The translations under genes and the position numbers were made by a program. Shown in pieces: positions 18,541 through 28,259 of a DNA stretch of 64,000 nt (its first letter is position 1; every line of letters starts with the position of its first letter). The notes beneath the pieces are model-generated. The model saw nothing but the letters and a program-made list of their open reading frames with translations, ran no database searches and was not told the DNA's origin. Source of the stretch: JBDTSW01 sp963797835 (lineage in GTDB: Bacteria > Actinomycetota > Thermoleophilia > Solirubrobacterales > 70-9); the NCBI GenBank assembly GCA_963797835.1, contig CAWCRN010000019.1, forward strand, positions 186,001 through 250,000. Reading direction: 5' to 3'.

Positions 18541-21500
18541 GCAGGAGAGGTCGCCTGCGCCAGCTGTGGCACCCGCAATCCCGAGCGGGCGCGCTTCTGC
18601 ATGTCGTGCGGCGCCACCCTCGCGACTCGCTGCGCAAGCTGCGGGACCGAGAACCCGCCCGGGGCGAAGTTCTGCATCGAGTGCGGCAGCGACCTGGGCG
18701 CTGCGTCAAGGCCCGCGGCGGGCGCGCCGGCGACGGCCGACCGGGGGGCTCCGGCCGGCCCCGCCAGGCCCGACCTTGCGCCACCCGGGGTCACCGCGGC
18801 GCTGCCGGAGGAGCGGCGCAAGGCGACGGTGCTGTTCGCCGACCTCTCCGGGTACACGGCGGTGGCCGAGCGCATGGACCCCGAGACCGTCAAGTCGATG
18901 GTGGACCGGGCCCTGCAGCGCCTCGGCCAGGAGGTCGACCGCTACGGGGGCCGGGTCGACAAGTTCATCGGCGACAACGTGATGGCGGTGTTCGGGGCCC
19001 CGGTCGCCCACGAGGACGACCCGGAGCGGGCCGTACGCGCCGGGCTCGCGATGCAGCGTGCGATGGACGAGATCAACGCCGACATCGCGGACATCGCCGA
19101 CGCCTCCTTCCTGCTGCGCGTCGGGATCAACTCGGGGGAGGTGCTCGCGGGCCAGGTCGGCCGCGACTACACGGTTATGGGCGACCCCGTCAACGTCGCC
19201 GCCCGGCTCCAGGCCGCCGCGCGGCCCGGCAGCGTGACCGTCGGCGAGATCACCCACCGCCTCACGAGCGGGGCGATCGAGTACGAGGAGCTGGCGCCGC
19301 TCGAGCTGAAGGGGAAATCCGAGCCGGTCCCCGCGTGGGAGGCTGTGCGCGTCACCGTCGCCACTCCGACGCGGATCGCCCGGGCCTCGACGCCGCTGAT
19401 CGGACGCGAGGACGAGGCGACGCAGCTGCTCTCCCTGTTCGACCAGGTGCGCAGGGAGGAGCGGCCCCATCTGATCACGGTCATCGGGCAGGCGGGGGTC
19501 GGCAAGAGCCGCCTCCTGCGCGAGCTGGCGACCAGGGTCTCGGAGACCCCCGGGCAGCCGCTGATGCGGGTGGGCCACTGCCCGGCCTACGGCACCGCGC
19601 TCGCCTACTGGGCGCTCGGCGAGATCATCCGCGGGCAGTTCGAGATCGTCGACACCGACGACTCCGAGCTTGCCTGGGGCAAGCTCCGGCGGGGCGCCGA
19701 GTCGCTGCTCTCCGAGGAGGTCACCGACGAGCCGCCCGAGCGCGTGGCGGCGCTCCTCGCCCGCCCGCTCGGGAATCGAGGTGCCGGAGGAGGTCGGGGC
19801 TGGCCTGGGCCTCGATTCCGAGGACCCGCAGGCCATGCGCGACCGGATCTTCTCCGCGGTGCGCTCCCTGGTGGAGGGCGCGTGCCGCCAGAAGCCGCTG
19901 GTGCTGGCGATCGAGGACATCCACTGGGCCGACGAGGGGATGCTGGACCTGATCGAGTATCTCGCCCGCTGGGTGCGGGGCCCGCTGCTGCTCGTCTGCC
20001 TGGCGCGGGACGAGCTGCTCGACCGCCGGCCCGGCTGGGGCGGCGGGCGGCGCAACGCGACCACGATCGCGCTCGACCCGCTCGGCTCCGGAGCGCGCGC
20101 ACGAGCTGGTCGGGGCGCTGTTCGGCGAAGACGGCGGCAACGGCAACCGCGAGCTGCTGCGCCAGGTCGCCGAGCGCTCCGGCGGCAACCCGCTGTTCGC
20201 CGAGGAGATGGTGAACCGGATCGTCGAGGAGGGCTCCCCCGACACACAGGTCCTGCCCGAGACCGTCCACTCCGTGCTCGCTGCGCGCCTCGACTCGCTG
20301 CGCGCCGACGAGCGCGCGGTCCTCCAGCACGCCTCCGTCGTGGGCCAGACGTTCTGGGAGGGCTCGCTGCTGTCGCTCGCCGGCGACTCCGGCGAGCTGA
20401 CCGATACGCTCGCCTCGCTCCAGGACAAGGACCTGATCATCCCCACCGCCGGCAGTCGGCTCGCGGGCGAGCACGAGTACGCGTTCAAGCACGTCCTGAT
20501 CCGAGATGTCGCCTACTCCACGCTTCCCAAGTCGGTGCGCGCACGCCGCCACGCCGAGGTGGGCCAGTTCATCGAGGCCCGGTCCGCCGACCGCTCCGAG
20601 GGGGTCGTCGCGATGGTCGCCGACCACTACGGGCGAGCCGCCGAGCTGGGCGCCGACGCCGGCCTCGACGAGCCGGAGCTGGAGCGGATCGGCGCGAGGG
20701 CGCTCGAGGCGCTGGAGGCGGCCGGCGACAGCGCCGCCGCGCTCTACTCGAACCAGGAGGCGCTGGGCCACTACCAGAAGGCCCTTTCGCTCTTGGGCAG
20801 CAGCGATCCCGGGGTGCGTGCCCGCATCGCGGAGAAGCTGGGGGACGTGGCCCTCCGCCTCGGGCGCGTCGACCAGGCGACCGAGGTCTGGGAGGAGTGC
20901 CTCGAGCATCACCGCGGCCAGGAGGACCTGAAGCGGGTGGGCGACCTCCACCGCAAGGTGGGGGCGGCGCTGTGGCACAAGGGCGACCGGGAGGGCTCGA
21001 TCGAGCACTACCAGCGCGGGATCGACCTGCTGAAGGACGGGCCCCCTTGCCTCGAGCTCGTTCGCCTGTATGAGGAGGCCGCCTCGCTCTACATGCACAC
21101 CGGCGACAACATGCTCGCGATCTACGCGTCGGAGAAGGCGCTGCGCCTCGCGGAGCGGCTGGAGGAGGCCGCCGCCGCAAGCCGCGCCCACGGGATCTTC
21201 GGCCGCGTCTTCGGGCGCATCGGCGACTCCGAGCGGGCGCGGGAGAACCTGGAGCGCTCGGTGGAGCTGGCCCGCGAGTCCGATCCCGGCGAGGCGGTCC
21301 GAGCCCTCCTCACCCTGGGCTACCACCTCGAGGTCTCGGAGGCCGACTACGCCGAGGCCGCCACCGCCTACGAGGAGGCGCTCGGCCTTGCCGAGCAGAC
21401 CGGTGATCTCCCCTCCCAGGTGGAGCTTCACGCGGCACTGGCCCAGCTGGCGGGCCACCGCGGCGATTGGGACGCGGTCGAGCGCGAGACCGACGCGTCA

Positions 21501-22166
21501 GCCTCGCTCGCCGAGCGCGAGGGCCTCACCGGCAAGCTCTGTTTCCCCTACGTCATGCGCGGCGCCCTGCGCTGGCGCGAGGGCGACTTCGATGGCTCCA
21601 CCGAGCTGCTCCGGCATGCCGCGGACCTCGCCGAGCAGGTCGGTCGCTCGGAGGTCGCCTTCCAGGCGCTGTTCTGGCTGGCCGCGTCGCTGCGCCAGCG
21701 CGGCGACTTCACCGAGGCCGACACCGAGCTGTCGCGCGCGCTCGACATCTGCGAGCGGGCCGGCCTCGTGGCCCAGTCGGTCGAGGCCATCTCGGCCCGC
21801 GCGCTGACCCTGCTCCTGGCCGGCCGCACCGACGCCGCGCGCGAGGCCGCCGAGGAGGCCGGGCGGCTGTCCGAGCGGCTTCGCTACCCGGTCGGCAAGG
21901 CGGCCGGCCTGGAGGCCGCCGGCGCCGTGGCCGAGGACAGCGACGTGGGAGCCGCGTCGCTCGCCGAGGCCCGTCAGGCCTGGCTCGACCTGGGACGCCC
22001 CCTCGACGCCGCGCGCTGCGAGTACATCCGCGGGCTGGTCCTCGCGCACGATGGCCAGATCGAGGCCTCGGCCGAGGCGCTGGAGCTGGCCGCGGAGGAG
22101 GCCGAGCGCTACGGCGTCGCGCACCTCGCGCAGCTCGCGCGCGACGCCGTGCCGAGCTCGGGCTAG
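18538..22166 (+). CDS. Zinc-ribbon class III nucleotide cyclase with ATPase and TPR regions (two frame slips)
   Basis: About 1209 residues after bridging slips near 19774 (one extra A) and 20090. Order: two zinc ribbons (CASCG...CMSCG, CASCG...CIECG, residues 7-50); a class III cyclase domain (about 92-270) with metal ligands D102 (LFADLSGYT) and D146 (KFIGDNV), K142, T212 and the transition-state pair N219/R223 (GDPVNVAARL), all present, so a homodimer would be active; an ATPase with P-loop GQAGVGKSR near 320 and LVLAIEDIHWADE; and about 600 residues of TPR-like helices. The architecture resembles actinobacterial cyclase-ATPase signalling proteins. A CRP-type box lies upstream. Its stop shares the palindrome CTAG with the stop of the converging ferritin gene. 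Confidence 0.88.
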
Positions 22167-22672
22167 GCGAGCCCCTCCTTCTCGTACTCGCGCAGGAAGC
22201 CCTCGAACAGGCGCTTGTGGCCCTGCTCGTCGTGGAGTACGGCGATCATCATGTCCTGGGTGACGGGATCAACGCCGTCGGTCTCCTCGATGATCCGGGA
22301 GTAGTGCTCGATCGCGCCGCTCTCGGCCTCGATGACGCCGCGGATCACGTGGACGATGTCCACCTGATGGTCCGGGGGCTGGAGGTAGGACTGCTCGGCG
22401 GTGAACTCGAGTGACCCCGGCACCACCCCGTACAGCTCCTTGATGCGCTCGGCGAACTGCTTGGCGTGGCCGAGCTCCTCGTCGATGTCCTCCTCGAGCG
22501 ATTCGCGGACCTCCATCGCCCGCACGCCGTCTGGGTTGACCGAGTTCGCGATGTAGCTCATCACGGTCTCGATCTCCATCCAGTAAGCCTTCTCGAGGAG
22601 GCCGACGATCTGCTCGCGCTTGTCGCGGTTCTCCTCGGCCATGATGTCGAAGCTCGTCGCTGTATCGGGCAT
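22163..22672 (-). CDS. Ferritin-like diiron protein
   Basis: 169 residues, four-helix bundle. Iron ligands expected of the ferritin/bacterioferritin fold are visible: Glu in KAYWMEIETVMSYIA, ESLEEDIDEELGHAKQF (the ExxH pair), EAESGAIEHYSRII, and HDEQGHKRLFE. The start is fixed by a perfect AAGGAGG six bases before ATG 22672; a longer in-frame version from 22717 is less likely. It may store iron or protect against oxidants in the cytoplasm. It is convergent with the cyclase gene, overlapping it by four bases, and divergent from the hydrolase-like gene at 22797. Confidence 0.85.
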   Translation of the reverse strand: MPDTATSFDIMAEENRDKREQIVGLLEKAYWMEIETVMSYIANSVNPDGVRAMEVRESLEEDIDEELGHAKQFAERIKELYGVVPGSLEFTAEQSYLQPPDHQVDIVHVIRGVIEAESGAIEHYSRIIEETDGVDPVTQDMMIAVLHDEQGHKRLFEGFLREYEKEGLA

Positions 22673-22796
22673 GGTCTCCTCCTTAGGCCCCCGGTTGTCC
22701 CCGTCAAGGTCAGGCATCCCTCAGCTACCCGGTAGGCCGGGCCTAGAACCCTTGCGGCGGCTTCGCCGCCTTACAGCCAGTGCCGGAGGAAGGCAA

Positions 22797-23633
22797 GTGT
22801 TCCGGCATAACATCCAGGGCGTGCCCACCGTGACCGTCGGCGACGGCGTCGAGATCCACTACGAGGAGTACGGCTCGGGGCCGCTCGTCGTGATCTGCTC
22901 GTACTGGTCGATGCACCCGTCGGCCCAGGAGCCGTTGATCGCCGAGCTCGCCACCGACCACCGGGTCATCCGCTACGACGACCGGGGCACCGGCGAATCG
23001 ACTCGCACCGGGCCCTACGACCTCGACACCTCGGCCGCCGACCTGGCCGCCCTGATCAGCGCGCTCGGCGAGCCCGCCGTGCTCGTCGGGGTCGCCGACG
23101 GCCCCGCCCGGGCCGTCCGGGTTGGCACGAACAGCCCGGAGCTGGTCGCGGCGGTGGTCTGCAACGGCGGCGCCCCGATCGGCCGGGCCAACTTCACAGG
23201 CAGCGAGGTGATGGCGAGCTCGGACGCGGTGGTCGAGGCACTCCTGCAGCAGGTCGAGACCGACTATCGGGGCGCCCTCCGGACCCTGGTGGGCTCGACC
23301 AACAAGCAAATGGGCGAAGAGGAGCTACGCGACCGGATCGCCGCGCAGGCCGAGTATGTGCCGGTCGAGGCCGGGGCACCGCGGCTGCGGGCATGGGTCG
23401 CCGATGACCCGCTCGAACAGGCCAGGGCCATCGGGGACGGTCTATGGATCCTGGTCACCGACAGCCTCACGGGTGGCTGGTTCCCGACAGGCCGCGAGCT
23501 GGCGTCCGTGGTCGATGAGCTGCTGCCGGAGGCACGCGTCGTCGAGGTGGCCGACGGGTGGGTGAGCCGCCCCGACGAGGGCGCGGCAGTCGTCCGGCGG
23601 ATCACCTCCGGATCCCGCGCCACCATCAGTTGA
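22797..23633 (+). CDS. Alpha/beta-hydrolase-fold protein lacking the catalytic triad
   Basis: 278 residues. The fold is clear: VEIHYEEYGSGPLVVICSYW, HRVIRYDDRGTGES (strand 4 and its arginine turn), ALGEPAVLVGVADGPA at the nucleophile elbow. The elbow, normally GxSxG, reads GVADG, so the Ser is replaced by Ala. The late segment that should supply His reads VADGWVSRPDEG. Both triad residues are therefore missing, and it is probably a non-catalytic binding or sensing protein. The start GTG has GGAGG 7 bases upstream. Its stop overlaps the next start as TTGA, and the three genes 22797-24456 are translationally coupled. Confidence 0.78.
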   Translation: MFRHNIQGVPTVTVGDGVEIHYEEYGSGPLVVICSYWSMHPSAQEPLIAELATDHRVIRYDDRGTGESTRTGPYDLDTSAADLAALISALGEPAVLVGVADGPARAVRVGTNSPELVAAVVCNGGAPIGRANFTGSEVMASSDAVVEALLQQVETDYRGALRTLVGSTNKQMGEEELRDRIAAQAEYVPVEAGAPRLRAWVADDPLEQARAIGDGLWILVTDSLTGGWFPTGRELASVVDELLPEARVVEVADGWVSRPDEGAAVVRRITSGSRATIS

Positions 23634-24010
23634 TTCACGACCGCCACTTCACGCGCGAGGAGGCCGAGGCGCTCCTGCCGGTGCTGGGCCCGCTGCTCGA
23701 GGAGCTGCGCGAGGCCAAGGACTCCCTGACGGATGCCGAGGCCCACTCGGTGCTCGCCGAGGCCTCCGCCGGCAACGGCGGCGGCACCGAGGGGCGCCAG
23801 GTCGGCGAGGCCTTCCTGAGGGTCCGCGGGATGCTCGGCGAGCTGACCGAGCGTGGGATCGTGGTGCGCGACATCGACCGTGGGCTGATCGACTTCCCGG
23901 CCATCCTCGACGGCGGCGAGGCGTATCTGTGCTGGCGCCTTGGAGAGGACACGGTGGGCTACTGGCACGGCCTCGACGAGGGCTTCGCCGGCCGCAGGCC
24001 CCTGGACTGA
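23630..24010 (+). CDS. DUF2203 family protein
   Basis: 126 residues from a TTG (MIHDRHFTREEAEALLPVLG) that overlaps the previous stop. Diagnostic DUF2203 segments are seen: FTREEAEALLP at the N-terminus, then LGELTERGIVVRDIDRGLIDFPAI, and the C-terminal GEAYLCWRLGEDTVGYWHGLDEGFAGRRPL. The family is common in actinobacteria and Chloroflexi; its biochemical role is not known. The conserved YLCW and YWH aromatic motifs suggest a ligand or metal site. Its stop overlaps the next ATG as TGATG. Confidence 0.88.
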   Translation: MIHDRHFTREEAEALLPVLGPLLEELREAKDSLTDAEAHSVLAEASAGNGGGTEGRQVGEAFLRVRGMLGELTERGIVVRDIDRGLIDFPAILDGGEAYLCWRLGEDTVGYWHGLDEGFAGRRPLD

Positions 24011-24456
24011 TGCGCCGCTGGGAGGGCCTGCGGCCGGCCGAGCGGGTAGCCGCCCTGGGCGCGGTCGCCGCCGCCGGCAGCCTGCTCTTCCCCTGGTACG
24101 GAATCGAGCTCGAGCTGTTCGGCGGCTTCTCGCAGACCGGCCTCGAGGCGTTCAGCTTCGCCCACGCCGCCATCCTCGCCACCGCCGCCGGCGCCCTTGC
24201 CGTGGTCCTGCTTTGCGGTCGCGGATACCGCCTTCCGCGCCCGCTCTCGGAGGGAGCGCTGCTCATCCTCGCCGGGGCTTGGATCGCCGTCCTCGTCGCC
24301 TACCTCGCGATCGACCGCCCCGAGGACATCGCGGGGTTCGACCAGGTTCGCCTCCGGTACGGGCTCCTCGTCGCGCTCGGCGGCGGGACGGCTATCGCGC
24401 TCGGCGGCGCCCGCCTGCGCGTGGCCGAGACACGAGCTGTGGCGGATGTGGTTTAG
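24010..24456 (+). CDS. Four-helix membrane protein
   Basis: 148 residues with four hydrophobic helices: VAALGAVAAAGSLLFPWYG, AAILATAAGALAVVLLC, ALLILAGAWIAVLVAYLAI and GLLVALGGGTAIALGG. A FPWY motif after helix 1 is typical of small actinobacterial membrane proteins of unknown role. The start overlaps the DUF2203 stop. An intrinsic terminator follows 94 bp downstream, after a long inverted repeat. Confidence 0.75.
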   Translation: MRRWEGLRPAERVAALGAVAAAGSLLFPWYGIELELFGGFSQTGLEAFSFAHAAILATAAGALAVVLLCGRGYRLPRPLSEGALLILAGAWIAVLVAYLAIDRPEDIAGFDQVRLRYGLLVALGGGTAIALGGARLRVAETRAVADVV

Positions 24457-24484
24457 GCCGCGCGCGGGCGGGCATGTAGATGGT

Positions 24485-24539
24485 GCCGTCAGACCGCGCG
24501 CGTCGGTCAACCCCCCAACGGCGCGCGCAGTCTGACGGC
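24485..24539 (+). repeat. Long inverted repeat, candidate structured RNA
   Basis: GCCGTCAGAC at 24485-24494 pairs with GTCTGACGGC at 24530-24539. After one C-A mismatch, GCGCGCG at 24496-24502 pairs with CGCGCGC at 24522-24528, making an 18-step stem around an 18-base, C-rich loop. It lies between a coding stop and an intrinsic terminator 10 bases further on, so it is probably transcribed. Confidence 0.6.
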
Positions 24540-24549
24540 GACCCCCGAG

Positions 24550-24579
24550 AACGGGGCGCCCCGGCAGGCGCCCCGTTTT
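24550..24579 (+). terminator. Intrinsic terminator
   Basis: AACGGGGCGCC-N6-GGCGCCCCGTT is a perfect 11-bp stem whose 3' arm runs into TTTT (24576-24579). It terminates the rightward three-gene operon ending at 24456. Confidence 0.85.
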
Positions 24580-24838
24580 CATGTCCAGGGCCGGGAACGC
24601 GAGACGGAGCGCACATGGCGCTCCGCCCCGGCTTGGAGGTGCCCCGCCGGGCGGCCTCGCGAGCCGCCACGGGGCTATTTGGTGCTTCGCTTGGACCGGG
24701 CCTGGGCCCGATCCACATCCGGCGGCTATTCCCGGCAGGGCCGGGCTCCACCAGTGATGCCCAACCGACTCATCGGCCCCTGTGGGCGAGCGCGGCAGAT
24801 CCCCCGCCGATCTGGACGTTCGTCCTAAGCCGGCGCTC
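24580..24838. other. Non-coding hairpin-rich stretch
   Basis: No gene is visible. It contains a perfect 8-bp inverted repeat CGGAGCGC-ACATG-GCGCTCCG at 24605-24625. A near-perfect hairpin at 24693-24714 has arms GGACCGGGC and GCCCGATCC and one C-A mismatch. GGAC-GTTC-GTCC sits near 24817. I tested it by eye for tRNA, RNase P and SRP RNA signatures and found none. Confidence 0.45.
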
Positions 24839-25258
24839 CTACTTGCCGAGTTCTTCGACGAGACGGCGGTCGTGATCGTGCGTGAGCAGCGCCACGGCGT
24901 CGGCGGGCGCGAGCCAGCGCAGCTCGTCGACCTCGCTGTTCGGGGCGAAGTCGCCGCCCCGGGGGGTCATGCGGAAGTAGCGGATCAGTTTCTCGCGCCC
25001 CTTGCGGTCGCGGTAGCGGGCCGCCTCGAGCTCCGCGCCCAGCTCGCAGCGGAGCCCGGTCTCCTCCTCGACCTCGCGCAACGCGGCCGACTCGAAGCTC
25101 TCCCCCGGCTCGAGCTTCCCCTTCGGCAACGACCAGTCGCCGTAGCGAGGGCGGTGGATCGCGGCCACCTCGACCCCGTCGCGGCCCGGGCGGACGACGA
25201 GGCCGCCCGCGGCAAGCACCTCGGGCTCCACGCCGTGGTCGGCGGTCGTCCGCGTCAT
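24839..25258 (-). CDS. Nudix hydrolase
   Basis: 139 residues. A complete Nudix box is present: GKLEPGESFESAALREVEEE followed by TGL (Gx5Ex7REUxEExGU), preceded by YGDWSLPKGK. Such enzymes cleave nucleoside diphosphate-linked compounds using Mg2+. The PKGK context and short length resemble the diadenosine-polyphosphate or MutT-like subgroup, but the substrate cannot be read from sequence. The final helix ends HDHDRRLVEELGK. It is separated from the AI-2E-type gene by only 7 bases on the same strand, so they are probably cotranscribed. Confidence 0.92.
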   Translation of the reverse strand: MTRTTADHGVEPEVLAAGGLVVRPGRDGVEVAAIHRPRYGDWSLPKGKLEPGESFESAALREVEEETGLRCELGAELEAARYRDRKGREKLIRYFRMTPRGGDFAPNSEVDELRWLAPADAVALLTHDHDRRLVEELGK

Positions 25259-25265
25259 GCCGGCC

Positions 25266-26382
25266 CTACGCCGGCGCGGGCTCGGCGGCGCCGCCGTCCG
25301 GACCTGAGGACGCCCCGCCGCCCTCCCGAGCCCTCGCCTCCTCCGACTCGCTCCTGAACAGCAGGTACTCGCGGACGATGATCTGGATCGTCGCCGCAGT
25401 AGGGATCGCCAGGATCGCGCCGATCACGCCGAACAGGGTGGAGCCGAACAGCACCGCCGTGAGGGTGATGAACGGGTCGATCTTCGTCGCGCGCTTCTGG
25501 ACCTGCGGCTGGATCAGGTAGTTCTCGATCTGCTGGTAGACGATCGCGTAGACGACCCAAACGATCAGGCCGACGGGGAAGTTCACGAACAGCATCACGA
25601 TCCCGATCAGGACGGCGGCGATCGTCGCACCGACGACGGGGATCAGGTCGAAGAAGAAGACCAGCAGGGCCAACGGCGCGGCGAACGGGGCGCCCAGTAT
25701 CTCGAGCAGGATGAAGGCGCAAAACGCAGCCAGGCCCGCCTGGAACAGCGCCCCGCCGATGTAGTTCCCGATCGCGTTGGCCACATGCTTGGCGGCACGG
25801 TCGATCCGCTCGGCGCGGTCGCGGCGACTGGCGCCGTAACAGGTCGTCCTTCCACTTCGGCCCACCGGCGACCATGAAGATCGAGAGGACGAGGATCGTG
25901 ACGCCGGCGAAGACCGAGTTGACGACGCCCACGCCGATGTCCTTCAGCACGTTGGCGGCATCGCCGATCCGGCTCGGCAACTCGCCCGCAGCCTTCTCGA
26001 TCTCGGAGGTGAAGTCGTACTTCTCGTTCAGGTTGTTGAGGGTTTCGTTGTCGTTCACGAACTGGGTCACGTCTCTGGCGTACTCCGGGACGTTGTTTGC
26101 GAGGTCCTCGGCCTGGCCCACGAAGGTCGGCACCAGGGCGGCGCCGATCGCGATCGGGATGGCGACCACGATCAGGTAGGCGGTCGCGATCGCGAGGCCG
26201 CGCTTCATCCGCCGCTGCAGCAGGTTCACCGGCCCAGCCATCGCGATCGCGAGGAAGGCCGAGATCACCAGCCAGGAGATCGGCTTGCGCAGCCGGTAGA
26301 CGATGTAGATCGCCAACGCGGCGAACACGACCGTGACGACTATGCGCAGGATCGCGCGGGTGCTGGGGCCCTCGTGCTCCAT
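25266..26382 (-). CDS. AI-2E family transporter (one frame slip)
   Basis: About 371 residues once a slip near 25835 is bridged. Membrane helices are seen at the N-terminus (AILRIVVTVVFAALAIYIVY, WLVISAFLAIAMAGPVNLLQRR, GLAIATAYLIVVAIPIAIG). A soluble middle segment (residues 80-150) follows, then the conserved C-half helices: YIGGALFQAGLAAFCAFILL, PVVGATIAAVLIGI, QQIENYLIQPQVQKRATKID and GVIGAILAIPTAATIQII. The QxxENyxi-P motif is diagnostic of the family. Members export autoinducer-2-like or other small molecules, or act as Na+/H+ antiporters; the substrate is unknown. The C-terminal tail is Pro/Ala/Glu-rich. Confidence 0.86.
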
Positions 26383-26442
26383 ACCAACGTCCCATTTCGG
26401 CGCCGTGGGGCGGTTTCCTCGCCCGATCAGGCCCGCGGACGA

Positions 26443-26474
26443 GAGCGGGCCGGGTCATGCGACCCGGCCCGCTC
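26443..26474 (-). terminator. Strong hairpin after the osmolyte ABC operon
   Basis: GAGCGGGCCGGGTC-ATGC-GACCCGGCCCGCTC, a perfect 14-bp stem with a 4-base loop, 20 bp downstream of the stop of the substrate-binding protein gene. No T-tract. Confidence 0.7.
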
Positions 26475-26493
26475 GCCGTGCGTATGCCGGTGG

Positions 26494-27472
26494 CTACTGG
26501 ACGTACCCCGCCTCCTGGAGGTAGTCGGCAGCGACGTCCTCGGGCTTTTCGCGGTCGATGCTGACGCGGGCGTTCAGCTCCTGCATAACCTCGAGCGTGA
26601 GGCTCTCCTGGACCTTCTCGATCGTGGCCCCGAAGTCCGGGCCGGCCTCGTCGACCGCCTCCTGGCTGGCGACGAACAGGACGTTGCCCGCCGGCAGCAG
26701 GCTCTGGTCGTCCTCCAGGATGGTGTACTCGTCGGACTCGGCCAGCTGGCCGTCCGTCGTGAACAGGATGGACAGGTCGGCGTCGCCCTTGTCCAGCACC
26801 TCGTAGCGGAGCTCGATGTCGACCGGCGTGAACTTGCCGAACTCGAGCCCATAGTTGTCCTCGAGCCCGGCCAGGCAGTCGACCCGTTCGCGGCACTCGG
26901 GCGAGCCGGCGAGCGTCAGATCCTCGGACACGCCCTCGAGGTCGGAGATACTCGCGACCCCCAGCTCGTCGGCCGTCGTTGTCAGCAGGCCCACGGCGTT
27001 GGCGCTCGAGAACGGGGTCGGCGGATAGGCCACAAGGCCCTCGCTCTCGAACTCCTCCGCCGAGTCCTCGTACGCCTGCTGTGGGTCGCCGGGCACGTCC
27101 TCCGGGGCGAACCCGAAGAACGAGGTCAGCGCCGTCGAGGTGTACTCCGGGTAGCCGGAGATCTCACCGGACTCGAGCGCCTTGAGCGCGATCTGCTCGG
27201 ATCCGAGGTTGAGGTCCGTCTCGACCGTGTAGCCGGCGGCCTCGAGTGCCTGGGCGTAGATCTCGCCGAGGATGAACTGCTCGTCGAAGTTCTTCGACCC
27301 GATCGTCAGCTCCACCCCCTCGTTGTCGGGGTTCGCCTCGATCGCGGTCGACGCGGTCGTCTCCCCGCCGTCGGTCGATCTCGTCGTCGTCGCCGCAGGC
27401 GGCGATCGCCACCGCGAGGACGAGCGCGGCGAGCAGCGCGAACAACAGGCGCAGGCGTGGGTTGGAACTCAT
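26494..27472 (-). CDS. Glycine betaine/choline-type ABC substrate-binding lipoprotein (one frame slip)
   Basis: About 325 residues after bridging a slip near 27378. N-terminus: lipoprotein signal LRLLFALLAALVLAVAIAAC with lipobox AIAAC. Mature part: VELTIGSKNFDEQFILGEIYAQALE, the hallmark start of OpuAC/ProX-like proteins, then GYPEYTSTALTSFFG, FSSANAVGLLTTTADELG and QSLLPAGNVLFVASQEAVDE. It should capture a quaternary ammonium osmolyte outside the membrane and hand it to the two permeases. A GAGGAGG ribosome-binding site precedes ATG 27472. It is the last gene of a four-gene operon, with a strong hairpin downstream. Confidence 0.9.
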
Positions 27473-27524
27473 GGCGGAGAGCCTCCTCTCGTGGCGCCTC
27501 CCATCGGAGGCAGTGCGTCGAATC

Positions 27525-28259
27525 CTATGCAGAAGCCGCCGCCGCCCGCTGGAGCTCGAGGCCGCGCGGGGTGAGCAGGCGCTGGAGGCCGGCGAGGGCG
27601 AGCTCGACCGTGATCGCGAGGGTCGCGACCAGGATCGCTCCCGCCAGCACGCCCGCGTCGCCGAAGACGTTGCGGTTGATGATGAAGTCGCCGAGCGTCG
27701 TCTCGCCGGCCAGCGTCGCGATCGTGGCCGTGGCGATGATGTTGATCGCGGCCGTCCGCAGGCCGGTGAAGATCGTCGGCACCGCGAGCGGCAGCTCGAC
27801 CTTGCGGATGACCTCCCAGTCGGTCATCCCCATCCCCTTCGCCGCCTCTACGGCGTTGCGATCGACCTGGCTGATGCCGACGAATGCGTTGGTGAGGATG
27901 GGCGGGATCCCGAGGACGGCCAGGGCGATGGTCACGTTCAGGAAGCCGATCCCCACGAACGCGACCAGGAACGCGATGAGCGCCAGCTCCGGGACCGCAC
28001 GCCCCGCGTTGCCGATCGCGATCGAGAGCCCCTCGCCGCGACCCCGATGCCCCAGCCAGACGCCTACCGGCAGCGCCGCGAGCACCGCGACGGCGAACGC
28101 GGCGCCGCTGACCTTGAGATGGGCCAGCAGCTTGTCGAGCACCTCCTGGGGGCCGCCTACCTCGCCGCCGGTGAACTGGGAGGGCTGGCCCTCGAAGACG
28201 AACTCGAACGCGTCCCCGAAGGAGGAGAACACGTCAGCCAGCGGCACCATCTGGCTCAT
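27525..28259 (-). CDS. Osmolyte ABC transporter permease (second)
   Basis: 244 residues, about six helices. Seen: HLKVSGAAFAVAVLAALPVGVWLGHRG, VPELALIAFLVAFVGIGFLNV, and the EAA loop VDRNAVEAAKGMGMTDWEVIRKVELPLAVPTIFTG that docks on the ATPase. The family matches OpuCB/OpuCD-type permeases. The ATG at 28259 overlaps the previous stop as ATGA. It works with the permease at 28256-28972, the ATPase and the substrate-binding protein. No defects. Confidence 0.92.
   Translation of the reverse strand: MSQMVPLADVFSSFGDAFEFVFEGQPSQFTGGEVGGPQEVLDKLLAHLKVSGAAFAVAVLAALPVGVWLGHRGRGEGLSIAIGNAGRAVPELALIAFLVAFVGIGFLNVTIALAVLGIPPILTNAFVGISQVDRNAVEAAKGMGMTDWEVIRKVELPLAVPTIFTGLRTAAINIIATATIATLAGETTLGDFIINRNVFGDAGVLAGAILVATLAITVELALAGLQRLLTPRGLELQRAAAASA

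Noticed and set aside
24580..24838. A possible tRNA, RNase P RNA or SRP RNA in the hairpin-rich gap.
   Set aside because: No T-loop GTTCRANYC, no RNase P conserved blocks and no SRP core were found by eye; only simple hairpins remain.
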